NCBI GenBank assembly: GCA_027487375.1
Contig: JAIYDQ010000292.1
Location: forward strand, 1 to 32,024
Origin: Planctomycetaceae bacterium
GTDB taxonomy: Bacteria > Planctomycetota > Planctomycetia > Pirellulales > Pirellulaceae
DNA: 32,024 nucleotides
Direction of reading: 5' to 3'
Shown here: positions 17,200 through 24,855 of the stretch, one piece after another
How positions within the stretch are numbered: position 1 is the stretch's first letter
How the letters are laid out: each line of letters opens with the position of its first letter
Translations under genes and position numbers: made by a program
The notes under the pieces: generated by a model
What the model saw: the letters and a program-made list of their open reading frames with translations, nothing else
The model's database searches: none
Told to the model about the DNA's origin: nothing

Positions 17200-18896
17200 G
17201 CACGATTTCGGAAGGCCAGACTCCAGACTCAGATCCGATTGCTGTCACACATTCGTCCACAATTCGAAGGCTTCTCGATGGCGAGTCTTCTTTGGATCGT
17301 TGGCTTGTTCAAGCAGGTGATTGGTGCAGTCCTATTCTAGTAAAAGAGACCCGGCAATCGCTCAAAAGTCGACAGTTCCAATGGACGTTCATACTTTTGA
17401 TGGTCGCCATTGCGGGGTGGACACTCTTTGCAATATTGACATCGGTTCCTGCGATCTACTTTCAGCCTGCAGGCCGATATTTGCTTGCGGGATACATCTT
17501 TATTCTCGTTATTCCTGCTTGTGTGGTTGTGCCCAATGCTGCGTACCGCTCGATGGCAAATGAGCTTGAGCAAGGGACGTTTGATGTGCTTACGCTTTCG
17601 CCTCTTTCTTCGTTTCAGATTGTGTTAGGAAAGCTTGCGGTGGCGAGCGTGCAAAGCGGGTTTTACTTTGCCTCGCTCACACCTTGTTTTGCTCTGACCT
17701 ATTTGCTTCGAGGCGTGACATGGATGTCGATCTTTTTGCCTTTGGCAACGATCGCCGTCGGGTCTTTGATTTTGATTTCAGTGGGGATACTTCTGGGGTC
17801 CTTGGATCGTGCGCGTCGCTACTCAACGTTGATTTCGATTGCCATGATCTTGTTGACCATCGCAGGTGCTTTCACGTTGTATGGCATGCTGACCGGGTTC
17901 GTGTTTGAAATGGCAAATATGAGTGGCGACCCCGATATTCAGATCGCATTTACGTCCATGTTGTTGTTTTTTCTTTGGCTGATGACGTATGTCGTGCTTA
18001 TCATCTTGGCTGCATCTGCGGCTATCGGTATGGCAAGCGAGAATTACTCGACAACCATTCGTTGGTGGGGCCTATTTCAAAGTCTCTTTATGGTTGGACT
18101 TTGGGGAGCAGGATTTGGTTTGATGGTTTCTCTGTCGCCTAGCCGAGGATCTGCGAGCATTGTTCGCGAGGCCGAACAAATGCTGAGCGTTCTTTTCATC
18201 ATTCAAGCTTTGCACTGGACGGTTTTGGGAGTCTTCTTTGTCTCTGAGAGAGGAGTTCTGACACCGCGATCAAGGCGTAGGCTGCCGGCAACAATGTTGC
18301 AACGGGTGTTTCTTTCGTGGGGGAACCCTGGTTCTGGAACAGGATATGTATTTATTCTTTTGTGCCTTGCCGGAGTTATCCTTTCAACGTTTCTCTTCGG
18401 CTTGTGGGTTATCATGGACCCTGGAGTATCGGTCCGCCGTTATGCTACTTATCAAGCCGGATATGGCGAGTTTCATAGCATCACCATTGGGACGATGGTT
18501 TGGTGTTGGCTGGCGTTTTATCTGGGGCTTGTTCGGTTGTTTATGGTCTGCTTTGCGAAGAATCGTGCAAACCGATTTGTGCTAGGTATTGTTTTGCTGC
18601 TGCTTTTTCAATTCATCGGGATTGCAGGCACGCTTTACTTGTCGACTTTGGGATCGAACACCAATACCCCTACCTTCGAATGGTATTCGATAGCGAATAT
18701 ACCTTGGTCGATCGTTGATAGTCAGAAGTTACCGTCTGGCGCATTGGAGGCACTGATGCTCTTTTCGGCGATCGTTATTGTGTTGAATTGGTTAACGCTT
18801 TCACGAGACTTAACTGTTGTTAAACTTGCCGTTCCGCCAAGAGTGAAAGAGGCTCGAATCGAAAGCAAAGCGATTGCCGTCGATGAATTAGATTGA
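17196..18896 (+). CDS. ABC-2 type permease
   Basis: 566 residues with about ten to twelve hydrophobic segments. AGGAG lies 7 bases before ATG 17196, which overlaps the ATPase stop. The cytoplasmic N-terminus carries the block PILVKETRQSLKSRQF followed by a first membrane segment (FQWTFILLMVAIAGWTLFAI). The loop ANELEQGTFDVLTLSPLSSFQIVLGKL is a hallmark of ABC-2 exporters, where it couples to the ATPase. Further segments follow at about 145, 175, 210, 260 and 300, with a second half from about 335. It ends the operon that starts at 13674. The substrate is not deducible. Confidence 0.87.
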   Translation: MSTISEGQTPDSDPIAVTHSSTIRRLLDGESSLDRWLVQAGDWCSPILVKETRQSLKSRQFQWTFILLMVAIAGWTLFAILTSVPAIYFQPAGRYLLAGYIFILVIPACVVVPNAAYRSMANELEQGTFDVLTLSPLSSFQIVLGKLAVASVQSGFYFASLTPCFALTYLLRGVTWMSIFLPLATIAVGSLILISVGILLGSLDRARRYSTLISIAMILLTIAGAFTLYGMLTGFVFEMANMSGDPDIQIAFTSMLLFFLWLMTYVVLIILAASAAIGMASENYSTTIRWWGLFQSLFMVGLWGAGFGLMVSLSPSRGSASIVREAEQMLSVLFIIQALHWTVLGVFFVSERGVLTPRSRRRLPATMLQRVFLSWGNPGSGTGYVFILLCLAGVILSTFLFGLWVIMDPGVSVRRYATYQAGYGEFHSITIGTMVWCWLAFYLGLVRLFMVCFAKNRANRFVLGIVLLLLFQFIGIAGTLYLSTLGSNTNTPTFEWYSIANIPWSIVDSQKLPSGALEALMLFSAIVIVLNWLTLSRDLTVVKLAVPPRVKEARIESKAIAVDELD

Positions 18897-19223
18897 AGGT
18901 GGCATTGACCAACAGTTCTGTGTCTCTGTGTTTCCATTCCATACGATTTTTCGTTCTTTTGGTCGCATTGCTCGAGCCTTATTTTAGAAACACAGCGGCA
19001 CAGAGATCACAGAGGAGAAAGAAGGTATTTTGTGATTCTCGAACTTAGAAATGGTTGCGTTCGGCGGGAAGTCACCTGAAAGCTCCAATTTTCCTGGCCC
19101 GTCTAGCATGAATCGGTTACGGGGCTTTACAATGCTGCACATCATCAATTCTGTTTTGTTGGGAATGGAGTTCTCGATACAGCTTTGATGCAAGGACTTT
19201 TTTGGGAATAAAACGCAAACTCG
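18897..19223. other. Intergenic region before the tandem DUF3467 gene
   Basis: 327 bases between co-oriented genes with no convincing coding frame. It holds the inverted repeat at 18917-19015. The remainder, up to the start at 19224, has no clear -10/-35 pair or ribosome site. Confidence 0.4.
18917..19015. repeat. Inverted repeat of CTGTGTCTCTGTGTTT type
   Basis: TCTGTGTCTCTGTGTTT (18917-18933) is largely complementary to the purine-rich arm at 18988-19012 (AAACACAGCGGCACAGAG, then ATCACAGA), with bulges. The ~50-base loop is AT-rich. CACAGAG-rich elements of this kind recur in planctomycete and related genomes. A single copy is seen here. Confidence 0.5.
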
Positions 19224-20048
19224 ATGTCATACCCTTCGAATCCAGCAGACAGACCTGACCCTATGGAAAATGCTCCTCCAATGCGTGCCCGAGTTCCCGA
19301 GCATGTCGCTGCAGGACAGATCAGCACTGGAGTCATCGTAGTTACAGGGGCGACTGAGTTTATCCTGGACTTTGTTAGAAATCTTCCGCGGCCAAACATT
19401 ATTGTCGCTCGAGTTGTACTGCCGCACCAAGTGATGCCTCAGTTCATCGAAGCGCTCTCAACGAACATCGGCTTGTATCGCCAACGGTTCACTGATTTAA
19501 ACGCCTCACCAAGTGGCACTACGGCGATTCAAAGTTTTTCCGAGCCCAATCCTGTTCCCTTCCCACCGGCGTCGCCTTCGGATGCAAACTCCGTCACTCC
19601 GCAGACGGGGGCAAGTGGCGAGTCTTCAAAGCCGCGTCCAAGTGACACCCCTACGGCATCGCTTTTCGGAAATCCAATCGATATTCATGCGGGAGCAAGT
19701 GTTCCCAAGGAATCTGGCATCAATAAAGGGGAATCCGGTTCCCAGCCAGGGAATCCATCCGATCCAGAGTCTTTGCCGACTCCTCCACCGAAACCATCGA
19801 TAACACGGCATCCTTCCCCGCAGGAAGTCTACGATGAACTGAAGCTGAAGGACGAATTGCTAAGCGGCTCTTATTCCAACGCTGTCATGATTGGGCATGG
19901 CCCTCACGAGTTTAGCTTCGATTTTATTACGAATTTCTATCCTCAGTCGGCAGTCAGTTGCCGCGTGTTTATGGCGGCTGGGCATGTCGGACGGCTTTTG
20001 GATTCTTTGAAAGCCTCGTGGGATCAATTAAAGTCGAGAATGGGCTGA
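19224..20048 (+). CDS. Tandem DUF3467 protein
   Basis: 274 residues with two DUF3467-like halves around a disordered linker. The N-terminal half (about 29-92) has TGATEFILDF, NLPRPNIIVARVVL and the helix MPQFIEALSTNIGLYRQRF. The C-terminal half (about 215-272) has the same pattern: YSNAVMIGHGPHEFSFDF, VSCRVFMAAGHVGRLLDSL. Between them is a Pro/Ser/Thr/Gly-rich stretch of about 110 residues. DUF3467 proteins are normally a single ~90-residue domain of unknown function. No signal peptide or membrane segment is seen, so a cytoplasmic location is likely. The stop lies 52 bases before an ECF sigma gene on the same strand. Confidence 0.75.
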   Translation: MSYPSNPADRPDPMENAPPMRARVPEHVAAGQISTGVIVVTGATEFILDFVRNLPRPNIIVARVVLPHQVMPQFIEALSTNIGLYRQRFTDLNASPSGTTAIQSFSEPNPVPFPPASPSDANSVTPQTGASGESSKPRPSDTPTASLFGNPIDIHAGASVPKESGINKGESGSQPGNPSDPESLPTPPPKPSITRHPSPQEVYDELKLKDELLSGSYSNAVMIGHGPHEFSFDFITNFYPQSAVSCRVFMAAGHVGRLLDSLKASWDQLKSRMG

Positions 20049-20100
20049 GTCTCGCTTCGGAATTGGGAACTGGTTTCAAACTGCTTCGTCTATTGAGTCA

Positions 20101-20706
20101 ATGCTGCTTGTGGAAGCAAACCCTTTATTCGATGAAAAGGCGGTCGTTCAGGCGATCCTTCAAGGGCAGTCGTATCGATTCAACGAATTAGTTGTCCGAT
20201 ACCAGGATCGGCTGTTCAATGGCTTGTACGCGATGCTGGGTAATCGTCATGATGCGGAAGATGTAGCTCAAGAAGCTTTCGCGATGGCGTATCGAAAACT
20301 GGCTAGTTACGAATCCAAAAGCTCGTTTTTTACTTGGTTACATCGGATCGCTTTTAATCTTGCAATCGACCACAAACGACGTGAAAAACGCCATAAACAT
20401 CCTCAAGAACTCTCCGATGGAGATTCGGGAGTTGGTATGGAATTGATGGATAACCGCCCAGGTGAAACCCCGATCGAACAAATAGAACGAGAGGAGTCGT
20501 GTACAAGGCTCTACGCGGCTCTTGCGCAGATCGATCCCGAGCGTCGGGCGGTTCTCACGCTTCGCGATTTACAGGGGCTCAATTACGATGAAATCTCTCT
20601 GTGCTTGGGAATACCAGCAGGAACCGTTCGAAGTAGGCTTCACCGCGCGAGACTCGAATTGAAAGAAGTCCTTCTCTCGCAGGGACAATGGAGCGAAGTT
20701 CAATGA
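20101..20706 (+). CDS. ECF-family RNA polymerase sigma factor
   Basis: 201 residues. The sigma-2 domain (about 10-90) contains RFNELVVRYQDRLF, the -10 helix block RHDAEDVAQEAFAMAYRKL and FFTWLHRIAFNLAIDHKRR. The sigma-4 domain (about 130-190) has LAQIDPERRAVLTLRDLQGLNYDEISLCLGIP and the recognition helix GTVRSRLHRARLELKE. Domains 1.1 and 3 are absent, as in extracytoplasmic-function sigma factors. The downstream gene starts in the sigma stop (ATGA at 20703) and looks like its membrane anti-sigma partner. It was probably made with that partner and released by an envelope signal; target promoters are not identified. Confidence 0.93.
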   Translation: MLLVEANPLFDEKAVVQAILQGQSYRFNELVVRYQDRLFNGLYAMLGNRHDAEDVAQEAFAMAYRKLASYESKSSFFTWLHRIAFNLAIDHKRREKRHKHPQELSDGDSGVGMELMDNRPGETPIEQIEREESCTRLYAALAQIDPERRAVLTLRDLQGLNYDEISLCLGIPAGTVRSRLHRARLELKEVLLSQGQWSEVQ

Positions 20707-22211
20707 TCGATCAACCAACCAATCAGAACACACCAGATGACGTATTCGATGAGTCCTTGCTGTCTGCGTATCTGGATCAAGAGCTGACCGCAAGTGAACG
20801 CTCGCTTGTTGAGTCACGTTTAAGTGAAGACGCAGCGCTTCGAAAGGTATTCGAAGATCTTCAGCAGGTTCGTCAATGGATTCTTTCCAACCCGTCGGAA
20901 GACAGGATCACGAAACCGATTCAGGGCGAGTGGGACCGTCAACCTGGAGCAACGGTAGCTAGCGTGTTGATGGCAACTGCAACGACCGATAATGCGCAGG
21001 CCGATTCAACCGTGAATGCTGAAACGCATATCAGCAGTAAAATGAAATCTGGATTTCCTAGTAGATCTTGGTGGAGCCTTGGTTCGTTGGCAGCGAGTCT
21101 TCTTGCGATTGTGTCCGGAATTTATCTGCTGCCGTCGATCCTTCGGTCTCCGTCAGGCGAGCTCGCGAAATCAGTACCAACCAAAGTTTCACCAGCCGTT
21201 GCTGATGATTTCAAATCACCGCAAAGCCCCGGTCCAAACCTTAAACCAAACGCGAGCCAAGTTCCAAGCGTGAATCTAAGCCCGCAAACTTCTCAAGTAG
21301 CATCTGATCCCGCACCAAAACAAATTGCGCCTGGAATCGGCCCTTCCATGGATGCCGCGGCAAGCTTTTACTCGCTTCAAGAGGCAGAGGTAGTGAAGCT
21401 TGCAGTGTTGCCTAAAACAACTGTCTTCATTCAAGCAAGACGTAGCGGGCAGTCCCAGTTCAATACGCAGTACCAACAGAATCTTGCTGTATCAGATAAC
21501 GCTCGTGTTCAAGCGAACGCGTCCTCAGCGCTTCCGCCAACAACTGCAAATTCTCCAACCGTAAGCCAAAGCGAAGGGAATGCTTTGAGATCGTTAGTTG
21601 AAGATGCTTTACCAATGATTGCAACAAGCGATGCCAAAGCTGATTCCGAGAGTACTCTCGAAGCCGCCGCAAAGGATAAGTCGCTGAAACTAAATGGTGA
21701 ATCGAAAGCCAATCGGAATGAGGCTTCGTCTGCGATGGGAGCGCCGCAAATTGGAGTGGCTGATCAAATGACTGCTGATCAAGATATTATCGAGGCAGTG
21801 ATGCCACGCTCTCAGATCGCTTTCTTTTTAAACGAGAACCAGTTGGATAAGCTGGTTGAAGATGAGATATCACCAACAAAACCTGAAAGAAATGCTTATG
21901 TCCAGGACAGGCTATCTCGTCAACGGAGCGGCAGGAGTGTGCAGCAATACTTTGGTAATGGCACCCAACAGATCGCACCCGCAGAGTTGTCTCAAAAAAT
22001 GGACAATAAATCGCTTCAAAAAAATCAGGAGATGCAGAGTGCGGAAATTCAAAAACCCGAGAGCTTGTCTCGTGCGAGTATCATTGATACAGCAGCCGGT
22101 TCCTTATCGAACGCTCAATCGAGAGCTAAGGAGTCAACAGATTCTCTTAAGCCGACTGAGATTGGCGAAAGTGATGATTGGGTACATGTTGTCATCGAAG
22201 TCGTTCCCTAA
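20703..22211 (+). CDS. Membrane anti-sigma factor
   Basis: 502 residues. I chose ATG 20703, which overlaps the sigma stop and has GGAG at 20690-20693; an in-frame ATG at 20688 is less likely. The cytoplasmic N-terminus has the block ESLLSAYLDQELTASERSLVE found in many planctomycete anti-sigma proteins; the zinc-binding HxxxCxxC motif of ZAS proteins is not visible. One transmembrane segment (LAASLLAIVSGIYLLPSIL, about residues 130-150) is followed by a long low-complexity Ser/Ala/Gln-rich periplasmic part (about 150-500) with short acidic blocks. It ends in a small hydrophobic DDWVHVVIEVVP. The partner is inferred from the overlapping sigma gene. Confidence 0.82.
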   Translation: MIDQPTNQNTPDDVFDESLLSAYLDQELTASERSLVESRLSEDAALRKVFEDLQQVRQWILSNPSEDRITKPIQGEWDRQPGATVASVLMATATTDNAQADSTVNAETHISSKMKSGFPSRSWWSLGSLAASLLAIVSGIYLLPSILRSPSGELAKSVPTKVSPAVADDFKSPQSPGPNLKPNASQVPSVNLSPQTSQVASDPAPKQIAPGIGPSMDAAASFYSLQEAEVVKLAVLPKTTVFIQARRSGQSQFNTQYQQNLAVSDNARVQANASSALPPTTANSPTVSQSEGNALRSLVEDALPMIATSDAKADSESTLEAAAKDKSLKLNGESKANRNEASSAMGAPQIGVADQMTADQDIIEAVMPRSQIAFFLNENQLDKLVEDEISPTKPERNAYVQDRLSRQRSGRSVQQYFGNGTQQIAPAELSQKMDNKSLQKNQEMQSAEIQKPESLSRASIIDTAAGSLSNAQSRAKESTDSLKPTEIGESDDWVHVVIEVVP

Positions 22212-22246
22212 TACGTGTCGACATTCGACAAAGTAGTTGCCTACTA

Positions 22247-22870
22247 ATGACCTTAGACAATATCGAACTGCCTTTGAATGATCGTGAGCTTCCCTCCAGA
22301 GTCCGTGACTTCATATACGAGGCAAACACCCGCGTCGCCGCGTTTATGGAGGCTCGGCCCAAACCGCTTGTCGGTTTCTTTCCGAGTTGTTTCGAGACGG
22401 TATATCGAGCATTGCTAGAAATCTCAAACCGTCGACTGACTGCCGGGAATTCCTTCTGCGAATGGGGTAGCGGTTTTGGAGTGACCGCATCGATGGCCTC
22501 CATGCTGGGATTTGATTCTTATGGAATTGAGATTGATCCAGAGTTGTGTGAGGTTTCGCGAGAGTTGGCTTCGCAATTCAATCTCTCTGTGAACTTCACT
22601 ACCGGAAGCTTTATTCCCAAGGGCTCGGATCGTTTGATTGATCGCGCTTATGCAAATTGTCAGGGTGACATGATGATCGTGCCGCATACAGATCATAGCT
22701 ACGAAGATATTGGAATGGATGTGCGTGATTTTGATCTGATCTTTGCTTATCCATGGCCCAAGGATGCGAGGCTAACAAGTGCGTTGTTTGACAAGTTCGC
22801 GTCGAGTGATGCTTTGCTGCTGACTTACAACGGCTTGGAGTCTCTTCGGCTGCAACGAAAACGTGCGTAG
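22247..22870 (+). CDS. Putative SAM-dependent methyltransferase-like protein
   Basis: 207 residues from ATG 22247. The frame is open from 22178, where the translation carries no family character and overlaps the anti-sigma gene. The central block FCEWGSGFGVTASMASMLGFDSYGIEIDPELCEVSREL reads as a class I methyltransferase: a glycine-rich motif I (about residue 90) and acidic motif II (IEID). Later motifs (FDLIFAYPWP) fit a Rossmann fold. No catalytic motif specific to DNA, RNA or protein methylation is evident, so the substrate is unknown. It starts 35 bases after the anti-sigma stop and may be its co-transcribed neighbour. Confidence 0.7.
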   Translation: MTLDNIELPLNDRELPSRVRDFIYEANTRVAAFMEARPKPLVGFFPSCFETVYRALLEISNRRLTAGNSFCEWGSGFGVTASMASMLGFDSYGIEIDPELCEVSRELASQFNLSVNFTTGSFIPKGSDRLIDRAYANCQGDMMIVPHTDHSYEDIGMDVRDFDLIFAYPWPKDARLTSALFDKFASSDALLLTYNGLESLRLQRKRA

Positions 22871-22891
22871 CCCTACACAGTTAGTAGTTTG

Positions 22892-22945
22892 GGACCATTG
22901 TCCCGAACGGGCCTTGATGCGGGTCTTGGACGGGACGATGGTACC
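22892..22945. repeat. Imperfect palindrome between convergent genes
   Basis: GGACCATTGTCCCG (22892-22905) pairs imperfectly with CGGGACGATGGTACC (22931-22945). It ends close to the CCTAC motif also seen after the palindrome at 12455-12508. Lying between two convergent genes, it may act as a terminator for both. It is another member of the intergenic palindrome group. Confidence 0.5.
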
Positions 22946-22966
22946 ATCCTACACATTAATCGCGCG

Positions 22967-23974
22967 CTATAGATATTGTCGCGTTGGCGTGGCCATGCTG
23001 TCGTTGGCACGGCTGAGAATTTGAAGAGCGCGATAGGTATCTTCTAGGTCGCCCGTTTTGCGAACAAAGCTAGTAACTGTTCGGTGGAACTGCTTAAAAA
23101 GTTGCTGCCCTACGGATAGTTCAGTGTCGAGGACTTCTTGATGTCTTCCGGCATCGTCAAACCAAATTAAAGTGCTGGGTAGATCGACAAACGCGAGTCC
23201 CTTCTCACAACTGACTTGAACGGCTGCAGGAGGGCGAAACGCGACTGCTTCTCCCCATTTACCTGGGATGTAAGCGCCACAAGAAATCTGCGCGAGGATT
23301 GCATCAGGGTCTGTCTCGGGATCACCAAAGCCGAGGCTGAGAACCTGGTAGTCGCTTTTGGTGACGTCTCCCGGGCTCGGATGCCGAATAGCTTGTACCC
23401 ACGTCGGTTCTGCGCCAACGATGTATCTGCACCAATCAATCAGTTCTACCAATTCGCGTTGGCTCCGTTGCTGAAGCGGCTTTTGCGATCGCGGAGCTTC
23501 CGGTTCGCTGGGGAGCCGGCGGTGACAGAATAGCAACCGTGGCTTTCCTAGTCTCGTTGCCATTAGCTCTTTCAATCGCAATGTTGCAGGAGCGAACCGC
23601 CTAGGCAGCTCCATCATGAACGCGATGCCAGACTGGTCAACATGCGTCTTCAGCTCAGAAGCAACCTCGGGTAATAAATCGACGCTCGCACCACAGAAGA
23701 CCGCTTTACCAAACTCGCAAGCGGCCAACATCGGCTTCAGTCCGTACCAATCAGATTCCAGGATCATGACTGCATCGATATCTGGTCTGGCTATCATGGA
23801 CCGAAACCCATCGGAACGTTCGGCTCCGAAATCTCGGGCTACGTTATCTGCCAGGGCTGATACCGAGCTGTATACCGCTCGGACATCAAACCGATCCTGC
23901 ATCAACCTCAGAGAAGGTTGATATCTCGCATTCCATTCGGTTCCTTGGCCGATGAGACCAACTTTTAACCGCAT
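22967..23974 (-). CDS. GFO/IDH/MocA-family oxidoreductase-like protein
   Basis: 335 residues. The N-terminal Rossmann fold starts VGLIGQGTEWNARYQPSL, with RPDIDAVMILE typical of the family (about residues 65-75). The usual EKP motif that follows, whose Lys is catalytic, is missing: here it reads GKAVFCGASVDL (about 88-99). The C-terminal alpha/beta half (WCRYIVGAEPTWVQAI, AAVQVSCEKGLAFVDLP) fits a family member. The change suggests a non-catalytic or altered role, or a planctomycete-specific subgroup. ATG 23974 is the natural start. It is convergent with the methyltransferase-like gene and followed upstream by tRNA-Ser on the same strand. Confidence 0.8.
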   Translation of the reverse strand: MRLKVGLIGQGTEWNARYQPSLRLMQDRFDVRAVYSSVSALADNVARDFGAERSDGFRSMIARPDIDAVMILESDWYGLKPMLAACEFGKAVFCGASVDLLPEVASELKTHVDQSGIAFMMELPRRFAPATLRLKELMATRLGKPRLLFCHRRLPSEPEAPRSQKPLQQRSQRELVELIDWCRYIVGAEPTWVQAIRHPSPGDVTKSDYQVLSLGFGDPETDPDAILAQISCGAYIPGKWGEAVAFRPPAAVQVSCEKGLAFVDLPSTLIWFDDAGRHQEVLDTELSVGQQLFKQFHRTVTSFVRKTGDLEDTYRALQILSRANDSMATPTRQYL

Positions 23975-24029
23975 AAAGAATTACCTATCCGCTTGTAAAA
24001 ATATGAACAAAGGACAGGTTGGGTCAAAC

Positions 24030-24117
24030 GGAGAGGACAGGATTCGAACCTGCGGTAGAAAGTAAATTCTACGCCGAATTAGCAATCCGGTGCTTTCGAC
24101 CACTCAGCCACCTCTCC
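24030..24117 (-). tRNA. tRNA-Ser(GCU)
   Basis: On the minus strand an 88-base tRNA folds with 7-bp acceptor arms GGAGAGG and CCTCTCC. The D-arm region is GTGGCTGAGTGGTCGAAAG. The anticodon arm is CCGGA-TTGCTAA-TTCGG with anticodon GCT, and a long variable arm (GTAGAATTTACTTTCTAC) identifies class II serine. The T-arm contains GGTTCGAATCC. The 3' CCA is not encoded. It reads AGC/AGU codons. Confidence 0.96.
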
Positions 24118-24855
24118 AATTCATCTCTATATTCTGTCAGAAACCTCCGCCGATGCAAGCCCGGTTTCAGCCAGGGCAACTTAGTTTTATGGTCCAGGTC
24201 GATTAGCCGTTGGGCATAAGCAAAATGTACTTACCTTCGGTTCCATTGAGGTATTGACCGCCGAACAAGGGATGTCGAATGAGGAAGGAAATCAAGTATT
24301 GCCTCGTTATTCGACATTTCTTGTTCGATATTCGACATTGATTTTGATCACGCAGTCGAAAAGTGAATTGCATTTGTCTTCAGCCCAGGGTTTCCTAGGA
24401 ACTGGGGGCACTCAATTCGGCTCAATTGCGCGAACTCAATTAGTTACCAGCTCTGCGGCTTCCGCAAGCATGATTGCTAGGAAGCCGGCATTGGAGTTCG
24501 CTTGGCTGCTCGTCCATCCGCGTCGGAATGATTACGTATTCTGCTCTGCCAGACTGCCGCTCAGAAGCCCCAGACCTAAACTAAGAGCAACTCGTAAGAG
24601 TATTAAGCTTTATTTCTAAATTTGATTTTACGTAGCTGCATCCCTTGGAGGTGCAGGAATCTCGCGTCTCGGAGAGGCGGGTCTGTGTGCTCAGAACCAA
24701 AGCCTAATTCGACAACGCCACGTTGAACCTGAAAAGCAATCACAACTCTGATGGCTTACAGCCTTTAGGGGCTAAGCACCTTGGATGCTCCAAAAGCGGC
24801 TAAAGCGTGGACTCCAGGGCAAAGAAGAGCTGTCCACCTAATCTCAAGGCTAATC
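24118..24855. other. Repeat-rich intergenic region
   Basis: 738 bases without a convincing gene; the 121-codon frame at 24254-24619 runs through the palindromic repeat and has no family character. It contains repeat copy 2 (24264-24340). A second stretch near 24750-24815 (GGCTTACAGCCTTTAGGGGC, then AAAGCGGCTAAAGCGTGGAC) resembles intergenic repeats of planctomycetes. I see no tRNA, terminator or clear promoter in the rest. Confidence 0.5.
24264..24340. repeat. Dispersed palindromic repeat, copy 2
   Basis: Arms AACAAGGGATGTCGAAT (24264-24280) and ATTCGACATTTCTTGTT (24309-24325), with two mismatched positions between them, are followed by CGATATTCGACATTG. This matches the copy at 6046-6129 in both arms and the trailing motif, while the central loop differs. 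The copies lie about 18 kb apart in unrelated contexts. Confidence 0.75.

Noticed and set aside
24254-24619. 121-codon frame after tRNA-Ser
   Set aside because: It begins within the dispersed repeat and shows no family resemblance.
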